39,390 nt of DNA, taken from NCBI GenBank assembly GCA_001899205.1, contig MKVL01000001.1:160719-200108 (forward strand), in the 5' to 3' direction. The notes beneath the pieces are model-generated. The model saw only the letters and a list, made by a program, of their open reading frames with translations. It made no database searches and was not told the DNA's origin. Within the stretch, counting starts at the first letter, position 1; every line of letters starts with the position of its first letter. Source of the DNA: Mesorhizobium sp. 65-26 (lineage in GTDB: Bacteria; Pseudomonadota; Alphaproteobacteria; Rhizobiales; Rhizobiaceae). The translations under genes and the position numbers were made by a program. This document shows positions 25,115 to 32,828 of this stretch, in pieces.

Positions 25115-25567
25115 TCATTTCTGGCGCTTGGGCGGGATGGAATAAGTGCCGTTGGCCTGCGCGACGGTCTGTCCGTCCGGTCCGGCGACGATGTCGATAT
25201 CGAACACCATCAGGTTCTTTCCCAGTTTCAGGATGCGGCAATGGCCATCGATTGGGCCTGCCTCGGCCTTGCGCATGAAATTGATATTGAGGTTGATCGT
25301 CACCGACAGCGCGTCCGGCCCGGCGTGCGAAAGCACGCAGACATAGCCGCCAATGTCGGCCAGCGTGAAAAGTGACGGGCCGGAAACGGTGCCGCCTGGC
25401 CGCAAGTGCCGCTCGTCGGCATTGAGCCTTACCGTGCAGCCACCGGGAAACACCTCCAGCGCCTCATAGAACGAGAACTGATCGTTGAGTTGCGGATAGG
25501 CGGTCGCGAGCAGCGCGTTGACCTCCGCCGCGGTCATGACCGGCTTGAGACTGGTTTGAGCGGGCAT
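25115..25567 (-). CDS. PaaI-type hotdog thioesterase
   Basis: 150 residues, single hotdog domain. HLRPGGTVSGPSLFTLADIGG matches the helix-containing active segment of PaaI thioesterases, with an Asp in LAD as the likely catalytic residue, and INLNINFMRKAEAG is the typical following strand. It should hydrolyse an acyl- or aryl-CoA; the substrate is unknown. AGGAAG lies 6 bases upstream of the ATG. It is divergent from the crotonase-fold gene and upstream of rplM, a layout common in Mesorhizobium relatives. Confidence 0.88.
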   Translation of the reverse strand: MPAQTSLKPVMTAAEVNALLATAYPQLNDQFSFYEALEVFPGGCTVRLNADERHLRPGGTVSGPSLFTLADIGGYVCVLSHAGPDALSVTINLNINFMRKAEAGPIDGHCRILKLGKNLMVFDIDIVAGPDGQTVAQANGTYSIPPKRQK

Positions 25568-25720
25568 GCGTGGCTTCCTATATCAGGTGACAGGCAACGG
25601 CGCCTGGACCAAATGTTGCGAATGAGAAAACACGCCTCGCGGCTGTTCTTCAACCGGCAGCATGCTAGTTCTTTTGTTCCATGCCCCGATGTCCTTGCGG
25701 GTAAAGAATGAGGTTTCGAC

Positions 25721-26542
25721 GTGGCTGAAATCGTTGCCATAAAGCCGACTGCCGCCGAAGGGCCGGTCCTGGCAAGTCAAGAGAGAGGCGTGCTGCGTCT
25801 CACGCTTGCCAGCCCGCCCGCCAACGCCCTGTCGCTGGCCACGATGGCGGCGCTGAGCGCGGAGTTGGAGAAGGCAGGGGCGGATAGATCGATCCGCGTC
25901 ATCATTCTCGCGGCTTCCGGCAAGGTGTTCTGCGCCGGCCACGACCTCAAGGAACTGACGGCGCATCGCACCGACGCCGATCGCGGGCGGGCCTTCTACG
26001 AAAAGACCTTCGCCGCCTGCGCCGCATTGATGCAAGCCATCGTGCGTCACCCGAAGCCGGTCATCGCCGAAGTCGACGGCCTGGCAACCGCGGCCGGGCT
26101 GCAACTCGTCGCGAGCTGCGATCTCGCCATTGCCTCGCACGAGGCGAGCTTCTGCACGCCCGGAGTGAACATCGGGCTATTCTGTTCGACGCCGATGGTG
26201 GCGCTGTCGCGCAACGTCTCGCGCAAGCAGGCCATGGAGATGCTGCTGACCGGTGAGACGATCGATGCGGCGACGGCCAAGGAATTCGGCCTCGTCAATC
26301 GCATCGTGCCTCGCGAATACCTGAATCAGGTCGTCAACAAATATGCGCAAACCATTGCGTCCAAATCGTCTTTGACGGTCAAGACCGGCAAGGAGGCATT
26401 CTACGCTCAGGCCGAAATGGGACTTGCCGACGCCTATGACTATACGGGGCGCGTGATGGTGGAAAACATGCTGGCGCGCGACGCCGAGGAAGGCATCGGC
26501 GCCTTCATTGGCAAGCGCAAACCGGAATGGACGGACGAATAG
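25721..26542 (+). CDS. Enoyl-CoA hydratase/isomerase family protein lacking the hydratase glutamates
   Basis: 273 residues, crotonase fold; GTG start with GAGG 7 bases upstream. The CoA-binding SPPANALS and oxyanion-hole AGHDLKEL segments are present. In classical hydratases two glutamates do catalysis; here the aligned positions are Gln128 (GLQLVASCD) and Gly148 (CTPGVNIG). The GLFCSTPMVAL segment resembles the ECHDC3-like subfamily. It is therefore unlikely to hydrate enoyl-CoA in the standard way; its reaction is unknown. It starts a plus-strand run through VOC, GNAT, CoA-binding, metY and cupin genes. Confidence 0.9.
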   Translation: MAEIVAIKPTAAEGPVLASQERGVLRLTLASPPANALSLATMAALSAELEKAGADRSIRVIILAASGKVFCAGHDLKELTAHRTDADRGRAFYEKTFAACAALMQAIVRHPKPVIAEVDGLATAAGLQLVASCDLAIASHEASFCTPGVNIGLFCSTPMVALSRNVSRKQAMEMLLTGETIDAATAKEFGLVNRIVPREYLNQVVNKYAQTIASKSSLTVKTGKEAFYAQAEMGLADAYDYTGRVMVENMLARDAEEGIGAFIGKRKPEWTDE

Positions 26543-26546
26543 TCCG

Positions 26547-26969
26547 ATGCAACCGCGCATCTCGATCATCACCATCGCCACCGACGACCTCGATCGCGCT
26601 GTGCGCTTCTACGAGGCGATGGGGCTGAGCCGTCACGCCGGCATCACCGACGGCGTCGCCTTCTTCCAGATGGGCGGCGCGATCCTAGGCCTTTTTCCGC
26701 GCGCCGACGCCGAGCAGGATTCCGGCGTCGCCTTCGGCAAGGCGCCGTCGGCCGTCTATCTCGCCTACAACACCCGTTCCGACGCCGAGGTCGATGAAGT
26801 CCTCGCCATGGCCGAGAAGGCGGGCGGCAGGATCGTCAAGCCGGCGGGCCGTGCCTTCTGGGGCGGTTGGTACGGCTATTTCGCCGATGCCGACGGCCAT
26901 GTCTGGGAAGTGGCGCACAATCCCGCATTTCCGATTGCCGAGGACGGCACGATTTCCCTTCCGGCATGA
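26547..26969 (+). CDS. VOC (glyoxalase-fold) family protein
   Basis: 140 residues. Paired beta-alpha-beta-beta-beta modules: ITIATDDLDRAVRFYEAMGL at the start of the first half and WGGWYGYFADADGHVWEVAHNP in the second, the latter with the usual His and Glu metal-binding candidates. The family includes glyoxalases, dioxygenases and resistance proteins; the substrate is unknown. It begins 4 bases after the crotonase-fold stop, so probably shares its transcript. Confidence 0.88.
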   Translation: MQPRISIITIATDDLDRAVRFYEAMGLSRHAGITDGVAFFQMGGAILGLFPRADAEQDSGVAFGKAPSAVYLAYNTRSDAEVDEVLAMAEKAGGRIVKPAGRAFWGGWYGYFADADGHVWEVAHNPAFPIAEDGTISLPA

Positions 26970-27092
26970 AATCGTCTTGGCCTACCGCAAGCAACCGACG
27001 CGGCTGGAGGCGATACCGGTCTTTTCCGCATGCTGCGCGATGTGTGCGCGGCCTCCCATTCCTCATCGAGAAAGCGCTTGGAGAACACGACA

Positions 27093-27848
27093 GTGACCGC
27101 TAGCGAACTCAACTGGCGGGTCGAGCGGGCCTGCCGCGAGGCTTGGCCGGCGGCGAGCGAACAGGTCGTCGACGGATGGCTTCTGCGCCGCTCGGGCGGC
27201 AGGATCCGGCGCACCAATTCCGTCAATCCCTTGCCGGGCGTGAGGTCGGAGCCGACGGCGGCGCTGGCCGCCGCCGAGGCGTTCTATGCCGGCCACGGCC
27301 AGCCGTCCTTGTTCAGGGTCCCCGAAATCGCCGGCGAGATGGAGGCGGTCCTCGATAGCCATGGCTACCGCGGCGAGGGCCGGACAATCCATCTGTTTGC
27401 CGATATCGGCGGGCTGGAGGGGAAAGCGGATCCGCGAGTCTCTGTCCGGGCGGCGCCTAGTGAGGACTGGTTCCAGGCACGATTCCGCATGAGCGGCTAC
27501 GACGAGGTGGAGCGTCGCATCTTTCGCGAGATGACTGGCCTGATCGCCGGCGACCGGGCGTTCGTTTCGCTTGAACAGGCAGGATCGGTCGTCGCCATCG
27601 CCTATGGCGTCATCCGCGACGGGCTTCTGGTCCTCGAGGCTGTTGAAACGGATGGCGATTTCAGGCAGCAGGGTCTGGGGCGCCGGACCGTTGGCGGCTT
27701 GATCGGCTGGGCGCGGCGGGCGGGCGCCGAGGCTGCCTGTCTCCAAGTCGTCGCCGACAATACGCCGGCACGTGCTCTCTACGCTTCGCTCGGCTTCAGG
27801 CGCGAGCTCTATGGATACCATTACCGCAGGAAGGCGATTGCCGCATGA
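27093..27848 (+). CDS. GNAT family N-acetyltransferase
   Basis: 251 residues from GTG 27093 (GGAG 9 bases upstream). The C-terminal GNAT domain contains the acetyl-CoA loop QQGLGRRTVGGLIGWAR and the closing NTPARALYASLGFRRE. The N-terminal half (CREAWPAASEQVVDGWLLRRSGG, RRTNSVNPL) is seen in a group of rhizobial acetyltransferases of unknown substrate. It overlaps the CoA-binding gene as ATGA, so they are coupled. Confidence 0.88.
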   Translation: MTASELNWRVERACREAWPAASEQVVDGWLLRRSGGRIRRTNSVNPLPGVRSEPTAALAAAEAFYAGHGQPSLFRVPEIAGEMEAVLDSHGYRGEGRTIHLFADIGGLEGKADPRVSVRAAPSEDWFQARFRMSGYDEVERRIFREMTGLIAGDRAFVSLEQAGSVVAIAYGVIRDGLLVLEAVETDGDFRQQGLGRRTVGGLIGWARRAGAEAACLQVVADNTPARALYASLGFRRELYGYHYRRKAIAA

Positions 27849-28366
27849 ACCATGACAGCTACGACAACGCCTACATCGCCGACATCCTGAATTCGGTGCG
27901 TACCATCGCCATGGTCGGTGCCTCGCCCAACGACGTGCGTCCGAGCTATTTCGTGCTCAAGTATTTGCTGGCCAAGGGTTTCGACGTCTTTCCGATCAAT
28001 CCCGGCCATGCCGGCAAGGAAATCCTCGGCAGAACGGTCTATGCCAGCCTCGCCGAAGTGCCGGCGCCGGTGGACATGGTCGATATCTTCCGCGCCGCGT
28101 CGGCGGTGCCGGGCATTGTGGATGAGATGCTTCGCCTCGATCCGCTGCCTAAGGTGGTCTGGATGCAACTCGGCGTGCGGCATGACGAGGCCGCGGCACG
28201 CGCGGAGGCCGCGGGCATCAAGGTGGTGATGAACCGCTGCCCGAAGATCGAGTATGGCAAGCTTTCCGGCGAGATCGGCTGGACCGGGGTCAATTCCGGC
28301 GTGCTGTCGTCGAAGAAGCCCATCATGCGGCAAGGGTTTCAGAGTTTTGGCGTTCGCGCCAAGTGA
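27845..28366 (+). CDS. CoA-binding (YccU-like) Rossmann protein
   Basis: 173 residues, CoA-binding domain alone: TIAMVGASPNDVRPSYFV (nucleotide loop), VFPINPGHAG, VDMVDIFR and VWMQLGVRHDEAAARAEAAG, with VMNRCPKIE near the end. This matches the stand-alone succinyl-CoA-synthetase-like CoA-binding proteins such as YccU. The function is unknown. Its start overlaps the GNAT stop by four bases; metY follows 148 bases later. Confidence 0.92.
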   Translation: MNHDSYDNAYIADILNSVRTIAMVGASPNDVRPSYFVLKYLLAKGFDVFPINPGHAGKEILGRTVYASLAEVPAPVDMVDIFRAASAVPGIVDEMLRLDPLPKVVWMQLGVRHDEAAARAEAAGIKVVMNRCPKIEYGKLSGEIGWTGVNSGVLSSKKPIMRQGFQSFGVRAK

Positions 28367-28369
28367 GAG

Positions 28370-28479
28370 AAAAATCATTCCCTGAAATCTGATTTTTATC
28401 CGCCATTCGGGTGAAAACTGTAGCCCGAAAGGAAATTTCTTCTTTGCTTTCGCGCGCGAGCTTCGCCAAGAATGCGCGA
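28370..28479 (+). other. Structured leader upstream of metY
   Basis: Three stem-loops lie between the CoA-binding stop and metY: AAAAATCA/TGATTTTT (28370-28377 with 28390-28397), TTCGGG/CCCGAA (28406-28411 with 28424-28429) followed by AGGAAA, and TCGCGC/GCGCGA (28450-28455 with 28474-28479) enclosing a smaller GCGA/TCGC hairpin. They could be a weak terminator plus a regulatory leader. The arrangement does not fit the SAM-II consensus known upstream of met genes in this order. Confidence 0.4.
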
Positions 28480-28513
28480 CAAATTTTCAAGCATTCCCAT
28501 GGGAGGTTTTTCG

Positions 28514-29794
28514 ATGACACGCACGCCCGGTTTCAACACGCTCGCCGTTCATGCCGGCGCCAAGCCAGACCCGGCGACTGGCGCCCGGGCAACGCCGATC
28601 TACCAGACCACCTCCTATGTCTTCGATGACGCGGACCACGCCGCCTCGCTGTTCGGCCTGAAGGCGTTCGGCAACATCTACACCCGCATCATGAACCCGA
28701 CGCAGGCCGTGCTCGAAGAGCGCGTCGCCGCGCTCGAGGGCGGCACGGCAGCGCTGGCGGTCGCCTCGGGACATGCCGCGCAGCTCATCGTGTTCCACAA
28801 TCTGATGCAGCCCGGCGACAATTTCATTGCCGCCAACAAGCTTTACGGCGGTTCGATCAACCAGTTCGGCCATGCCTTCAAGAACTATGGCTGGGAAGTG
28901 CGCTGGGCCGACACCAACGACCTCTCGACCTTCGAGAGCCAGATCGACGGCAAGACCAAGGCGATCTTCATCGAGAGCCTCGCCAATCCCGGCGGTACCT
29001 TCGTCGACATCGAGAAGATCGGCGAGATCGCGCGCAAGCACGGCTTGCCGCTGATCGTCGACAACACGCTGGCCTCGCCCTACCTGATCCGCCCGATCGA
29101 ACACGGCGCCGACATCGTCGTGCATTCGCTCACCAAGTTTATCGGCGGCCACGGCAATTCGATCGGCGGCGTCATCGTCGACGGCGGCACTTTCGACTGG
29201 TCGAAGTCGGGCAAGTACCCGATGCTGTCGGAGCCGCGCCCCGAATATGGCGGTCTGGTCCTGCACGAGACCTTCGGCAATTTCGCCTTTGCCATCGCCG
29301 CGCGCGTGCTCGGCCTGCGCGACCTCGGTCCGGCGATCTCGCCCTTCAACGCCTTCCTGATCCTGACGGGCCTGGAAACGCTGCCGCTACGCATGCAGAG
29401 GCATTGCGACAACGCGGTGACCGTCGCTGCCTGGCTGTCCAATCATCCCAAGGTTGCCTGGGTGAACTATCCCGGCCTGCCGAGCGACAAGAATCACGCC
29501 CTGCAGAAGAAATATTCGCCGCAGGGCGCCGGCGCGGTGTTCACCTTCGGCCTGAAGGGCGGCTACGACGCCGGCGTCAAGTTCGTCGAGGCGCTGGAGC
29601 TGTTTTCCCACCTCGCCAATGTCGGCGACACCAAGTCGCTCGTCATCCATCCGGCTTCGACGACACACCGCCAGCTCTCGGACGAGCAGAAGGTCAAGGC
29701 GGGCGCCGGTCCGGACACCGTGCGCCTCTCCATCGGTATCGAGGATGTCAACGACATCGTCGCCGACCTGGAACAGGCGCTGGCCAAGGTTTGA
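28514..29794 (+). CDS. metY: O-acetylhomoserine sulfhydrylase (aminocarboxypropyltransferase)
   Basis: 426 residues, Cys/Met-metabolism PLP enzyme. PLP lysine is Lys208 in HSLTKFIGGHG, with Asp183 (VDNTLASP) under the ring and Tyr56-x-Arg58 (YTRIMNPT) at the phosphate. Length and the GNSIGGVIVDGG segment fit MetY rather than the shorter MetZ/MetB types. It makes homocysteine from O-acetylhomoserine and sulfide in methionine synthesis. The start has GGGAGG 7 bases upstream. The cupin gene follows within 6 bases. Confidence 0.95.
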   Translation: MTRTPGFNTLAVHAGAKPDPATGARATPIYQTTSYVFDDADHAASLFGLKAFGNIYTRIMNPTQAVLEERVAALEGGTAALAVASGHAAQLIVFHNLMQPGDNFIAANKLYGGSINQFGHAFKNYGWEVRWADTNDLSTFESQIDGKTKAIFIESLANPGGTFVDIEKIGEIARKHGLPLIVDNTLASPYLIRPIEHGADIVVHSLTKFIGGHGNSIGGVIVDGGTFDWSKSGKYPMLSEPRPEYGGLVLHETFGNFAFAIAARVLGLRDLGPAISPFNAFLILTGLETLPLRMQRHCDNAVTVAAWLSNHPKVAWVNYPGLPSDKNHALQKKYSPQGAGAVFTFGLKGGYDAGVKFVEALELFSHLANVGDTKSLVIHPASTTHRQLSDEQKVKAGAGPDTVRLSIGIEDVNDIVADLEQALAKV

Positions 29795-29799
29795 GTATC

Positions 29800-30150
29800 G
29801 TGGCCGAGGCGAAATTCCTTCCGGTCGATACCGGAACCGTGGAGCCGGAAACGGGCGCTCCGGCGCCTGATCGCCTGATCTCGGGCGATCCGAAGTTCCG
29901 CACCTGGAATGTCGAGGAGCGGGATGGCGGCCTCTATGCCGGCATCTGGGAGGCGACGCCGGGCAAATGGCGCATCATCTACGACGAGTGGGAGTTCTGC
30001 CATATCCTGGCGGGTGTCTCCGTCATCACCGAGGATGGCGGCGAGGCACGGACCGTGCGGGCCGGCGACAGTTTCGTGTTGAAGCCCGGCTTCAAGGGAA
30101 GCTGGGAAGTGATTGAAACGACTCGCAAGGAATATGTGATCCGGCTCTGA
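29800..30150 (+). CDS. Cupin domain protein (DUF861/cupin_3 type)
   Basis: 116 residues, a single small beta-barrel. YAGIWEATPGKWRIIYDEWEFCHILAG and VRAGDSFVLKPGFKGSWEV are typical of the cupin_3 family related to EutQ and ureidoglycolate-linked cupins. GTG 29800 starts 5 bases past the metY stop; a TTG at 29791 overlaps that stop. It is probably translated from the metY message. Substrate unknown. Confidence 0.82.
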   Translation: MAEAKFLPVDTGTVEPETGAPAPDRLISGDPKFRTWNVEERDGGLYAGIWEATPGKWRIIYDEWEFCHILAGVSVITEDGGEARTVRAGDSFVLKPGFKGSWEVIETTRKEYVIRL

Positions 30151-30159
30151 GCGCTGTGG

Positions 30160-30180
30160 GGCGGGGCGGATCGCCCCGCC
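30160..30180. terminator. GC-rich hairpin between the convergent cupin and LuxR genes
   Basis: GGCGGGGCG and CGCCCCGCC form a perfect 9-bp stem with a 3-base loop, in the 36-base gap between two convergent stops. No T-tract follows on either strand, so it may need Rho or act as a shared barrier. Confidence 0.55.
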
Positions 30181-30186
30181 GCCATC

Positions 30187-31341
30187 TCAGCCGTTCGCGG
30201 CCATCTCGATCGTCTTCACCAGCGCCACCAGCTCACCCTGGTGGCGCGTGCCGGTCTTGGCATAGACGGCGGCGAGATAGGTACGGGCCGAACTGTAGGT
30301 GATGCCGCAGGCGGCCGCCGCTTCGTGCAGTGTCGCCCCCGAACTGAGCCAGGCCGCGAGGCGCGCATGCGCGGGTGACAGGCCGAACAGGTTCGTCAGG
30401 AAAGGTACCAGGTCGACATCGTTCGGCCGGTCGAGGCGCCGGATAGAAATGAGCACCAGCTCTCCGGTCGCATTGCCGATCTCCCCCGCCGGAACAGGGC
30501 TGGCGTTCGCGATGAAGCGATGTCGCCTCTGACTCTCGTCGGAAGCTTCCAGAAGGGCTATCCGCCCCATCTGCCGCGCGAGCGGCGGCCTGAATGCGTC
30601 GGCGATGAATTCCGCGAGCCTTGTCCGTTGCGCGGGCGCGCGGGCCGCCAGGCAACCGTCGCGCAGCATGATCGGCGCTTCCGGGGATGACAGCAGCGCA
30701 TCGGCCGCCGCATTGACGCGGATAACCCTGCCATCCCTGTCCACGGCAAGCATGGCGACGGACACTGTCCCGTTCATGGCGGTATCCATCGTTCCCCGCA
30801 TCAGATGACCGGCGGTGGCCCCCGCCCGCCGCAGGTGCGGCAACAGCAGGCCCAGAAGGTCCATTTCGCTCTTGGAGAAGGTCTCCTGTCCCACCGCGCG
30901 ATGGATGCAGATCGACCTTCGGCTTTCCAGCGTGGGATCGATCTCGATCACGCAACGCATATCGCGGTCGAGGTCCCGCGGTTTCATCCATTCATTCCAA
31001 AGTGGTTCGCGCCGAAACCCCTCGATGTCGATGATCTCCTCCAGCCGCGCGATCGACGAACCGCTCCTGGCGAAGAACGACAGATAGGGATGCTGGGGTT
31101 CTCGCTTCGGCGTGAAGGCGCGAACGAAGTCGTTGGCGGTCGTGTCGGCATCGTCGATCGATGCGGCAACGTCGTTGATCGCCACCACGGCACCGGGGCC
31201 GGTGAGCGCGTTGAAGGTGCACACACGGGACGCATGGAAAAGGGAGCCGAGGTTACTCATTGCCAACCGCGAGTCCGCACGCCCCCAGGCTGCCGCGTAG
31301 AGTGTCTCGATGACGGATAGGATTTGATGTTCCGAAGTCAT
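30187..31341 (-). CDS. LuxR-type transcription regulator (first of a divergent pair)
   Basis: 384 residues. C-terminal LuxR/GerE helix-turn-helix at about 318-375 (LFGLSPAHARLAAWLSSGATLHEAAAACG, AVYAKTGTRHQGELV). The N-terminal 300 residues contain the LLLPHLRRA linker and a PAS-like segment (AMLAVDRDGRVIRVNAAADALL), but no receiver or known autoinducer-binding domain. It shares layout with the divergent gene at 31654, so the two are probably paralogues. The 312-base gap holds an inverted repeat at 31514-31529. Ligand and targets are unknown; the nearby P450 and flavoprotein are candidates. Confidence 0.87.
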   Translation of the reverse strand: MTSEHQILSVIETLYAAAWGRADSRLAMSNLGSLFHASRVCTFNALTGPGAVVAINDVAASIDDADTTANDFVRAFTPKREPQHPYLSFFARSGSSIARLEEIIDIEGFRREPLWNEWMKPRDLDRDMRCVIEIDPTLESRRSICIHRAVGQETFSKSEMDLLGLLLPHLRRAGATAGHLMRGTMDTAMNGTVSVAMLAVDRDGRVIRVNAAADALLSSPEAPIMLRDGCLAARAPAQRTRLAEFIADAFRPPLARQMGRIALLEASDESQRRHRFIANASPVPAGEIGNATGELVLISIRRLDRPNDVDLVPFLTNLFGLSPAHARLAAWLSSGATLHEAAAACGITYSSARTYLAAVYAKTGTRHQGELVALVKTIEMAANG

Positions 31342-31513
31342 GACGGGCCCATCTTCCCCCCACCCAGAGGAGACGATGACAGGTCTTCCGACCGCCTTAC
31401 CCTGTTTCCGGCGCTGGCTGGACGGCGCGACTTGGAAAGGCCGTGAACATGATGCACCCCCGCATCGATCTGATTTGCCTTGCGAAGTGGACGCCAAATG
31501 AACGGCAAAGGCA

Positions 31514-31529
31514 TCCACCAGTTGGTGGA
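31514..31529. promoter_or_regulatory. Inverted repeat, possible operator between the LuxR genes
   Basis: TCCACCA-GT-TGGTGGA has 7-base arms and a 2-base centre, a size typical of a dimeric regulator site. It lies 173 bases from one start and 125 from the other. The rest of the 312-base gap (31342-31653) shows no gene. Confidence 0.4.
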
Positions 31530-31653
31530 CGGTGAAGAAATCTTGCCCCGAACAGGCCTGTTTTGATAACGTTCCGATGCAGGGGCTAGGGGGCTGTGCG
31601 GCGATTGGCGGATCGCGCGCAGGTTTGGTGTGCGAAGCCAGCCCACGGTACCC

Positions 31654-32802
31654 ATGAAGGAACCCCTGACCACTGCCCAGCTCTCCCATCTGGTCGGCCT
31701 GATCTATGACGCGGCGATAGACCCCGGCCGATGGCCCACGGCGCTGGAGGCAATTCGTGTGACGCTTGGTTTTGCCAACACCGCCCTTGGCCTGAACACC
31801 TTTCCAACGGGAAAGGCGCATCTGGGCGTAACCACGAATATCCCACCGGAATATGACAGCACGCTCGCCGACTACGGCCCAGAGGTCGTCGAGATCTGGG
31901 GTGGCCTGGAAACACTCCAGAACCATCCGATGGACCAGCCGGCGCTGCTCAGCCGCATCAATCCCGCGGCGCTTGATTTCGAGGTCACCACCAACCGCAT
32001 GGCGCTCGAATGGGCCAAGCCCCAGGGGCTTATCGACAACATCGCGCTGCCGCTTGCCATGGACGAGCGCGGCTACGGCTCGCTGGCGATGGGGCGGCAT
32101 CGCGATCAGGGACCTGTCGGTGAGATGGAGCTCGAGGCCGCCCGGCTGCTGATCCCGCATCTCCAGCGCGCGGTGGCTATCAACCGGCTCTTCGATCTCG
32201 AACTGCTGGCGCGCACCAGCTTCGAGCGTACTTTGGAGAAACTGGCCACGCCGGTGCTGTTGACGACGGCCGAAATGCGGCTGGTGCACGCCAATCCGGC
32301 GGCCCGAAAGATCCTCGACGACGGCGACCTGCTTCGCATGCAGAACGGTGTTCTGACCGCCGTGAACGGCGTCTTACAGGCGCTGTCGGTCGCGGTGGCG
32401 CAAGCAGGACGCGATGAGGCTGCCATCGGCCGCAAGGGCATCGGCATTCCGGCTCATCGCAGGGATGGCACCGTCGCGGCGCTGCACGTGCTGCCGCTCC
32501 ACCCCGACCGCCTGCCGGCCTCTAATCCCGCCGTGGCTGCCATTTTCGTCGCCGAGGCGGACAAGCCGCGCGCCGTTTCAACGGATCTGATCGCCTCGCT
32601 GTTCGGTCTTACCGCCGCCGAAGCGCGTGTCTTCGAGCAGATCGCGGCGGGCCGGTCTGTCGCTGAGACAGCTGCGGCACTGGCGGTCGAGCCGAGCACG
32701 GTCCGGACCCAGATCCTGCATATTTTCGACAAGACCGGCGTTCGCCGCCAGGCCGATCTCATACGCCTGTCTGCCGCCCTCGGGGCGCCGATCGAGTATT
32801 GA
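31654..32802 (+). CDS. LuxR-type transcription regulator (second of the pair)
   Basis: 382 residues from ATG 31654. C-terminal LuxR helix-turn-helix (about 316-372: LFGLTAAEARVFEQIAAGRSVAETAAALAV in pieces, then STVRTQILHIFDKTGVRRQ). The mid-region repeats the partner's layout: a PH-x-x-RA linker (LLIPHLQRAVAINRLF) and a PAS-like LLTTAEMRLVHANPAARKIL. No receiver domain. It is divergent from 30187-31341 and converges with the P450 gene 26 bases away. Signal and targets are unknown. Confidence 0.88.
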   Translation: MKEPLTTAQLSHLVGLIYDAAIDPGRWPTALEAIRVTLGFANTALGLNTFPTGKAHLGVTTNIPPEYDSTLADYGPEVVEIWGGLETLQNHPMDQPALLSRINPAALDFEVTTNRMALEWAKPQGLIDNIALPLAMDERGYGSLAMGRHRDQGPVGEMELEAARLLIPHLQRAVAINRLFDLELLARTSFERTLEKLATPVLLTTAEMRLVHANPAARKILDDGDLLRMQNGVLTAVNGVLQALSVAVAQAGRDEAAIGRKGIGIPAHRRDGTVAALHVLPLHPDRLPASNPAVAAIFVAEADKPRAVSTDLIASLFGLTAAEARVFEQIAAGRSVAETAAALAVEPSTVRTQILHIFDKTGVRRQADLIRLSAALGAPIEY

Positions 32803-32828
32803 CTTCACGAGTCCGGCTCGCCGCCGGC

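Noticed and set aside
28370-28513. SAM-II riboswitch upstream of metY
   Set aside because: A TGATTT string is present, but the flanking P1 strands and the later GCTAAA pairing element of SAM-II are not; stems found are simple hairpins.
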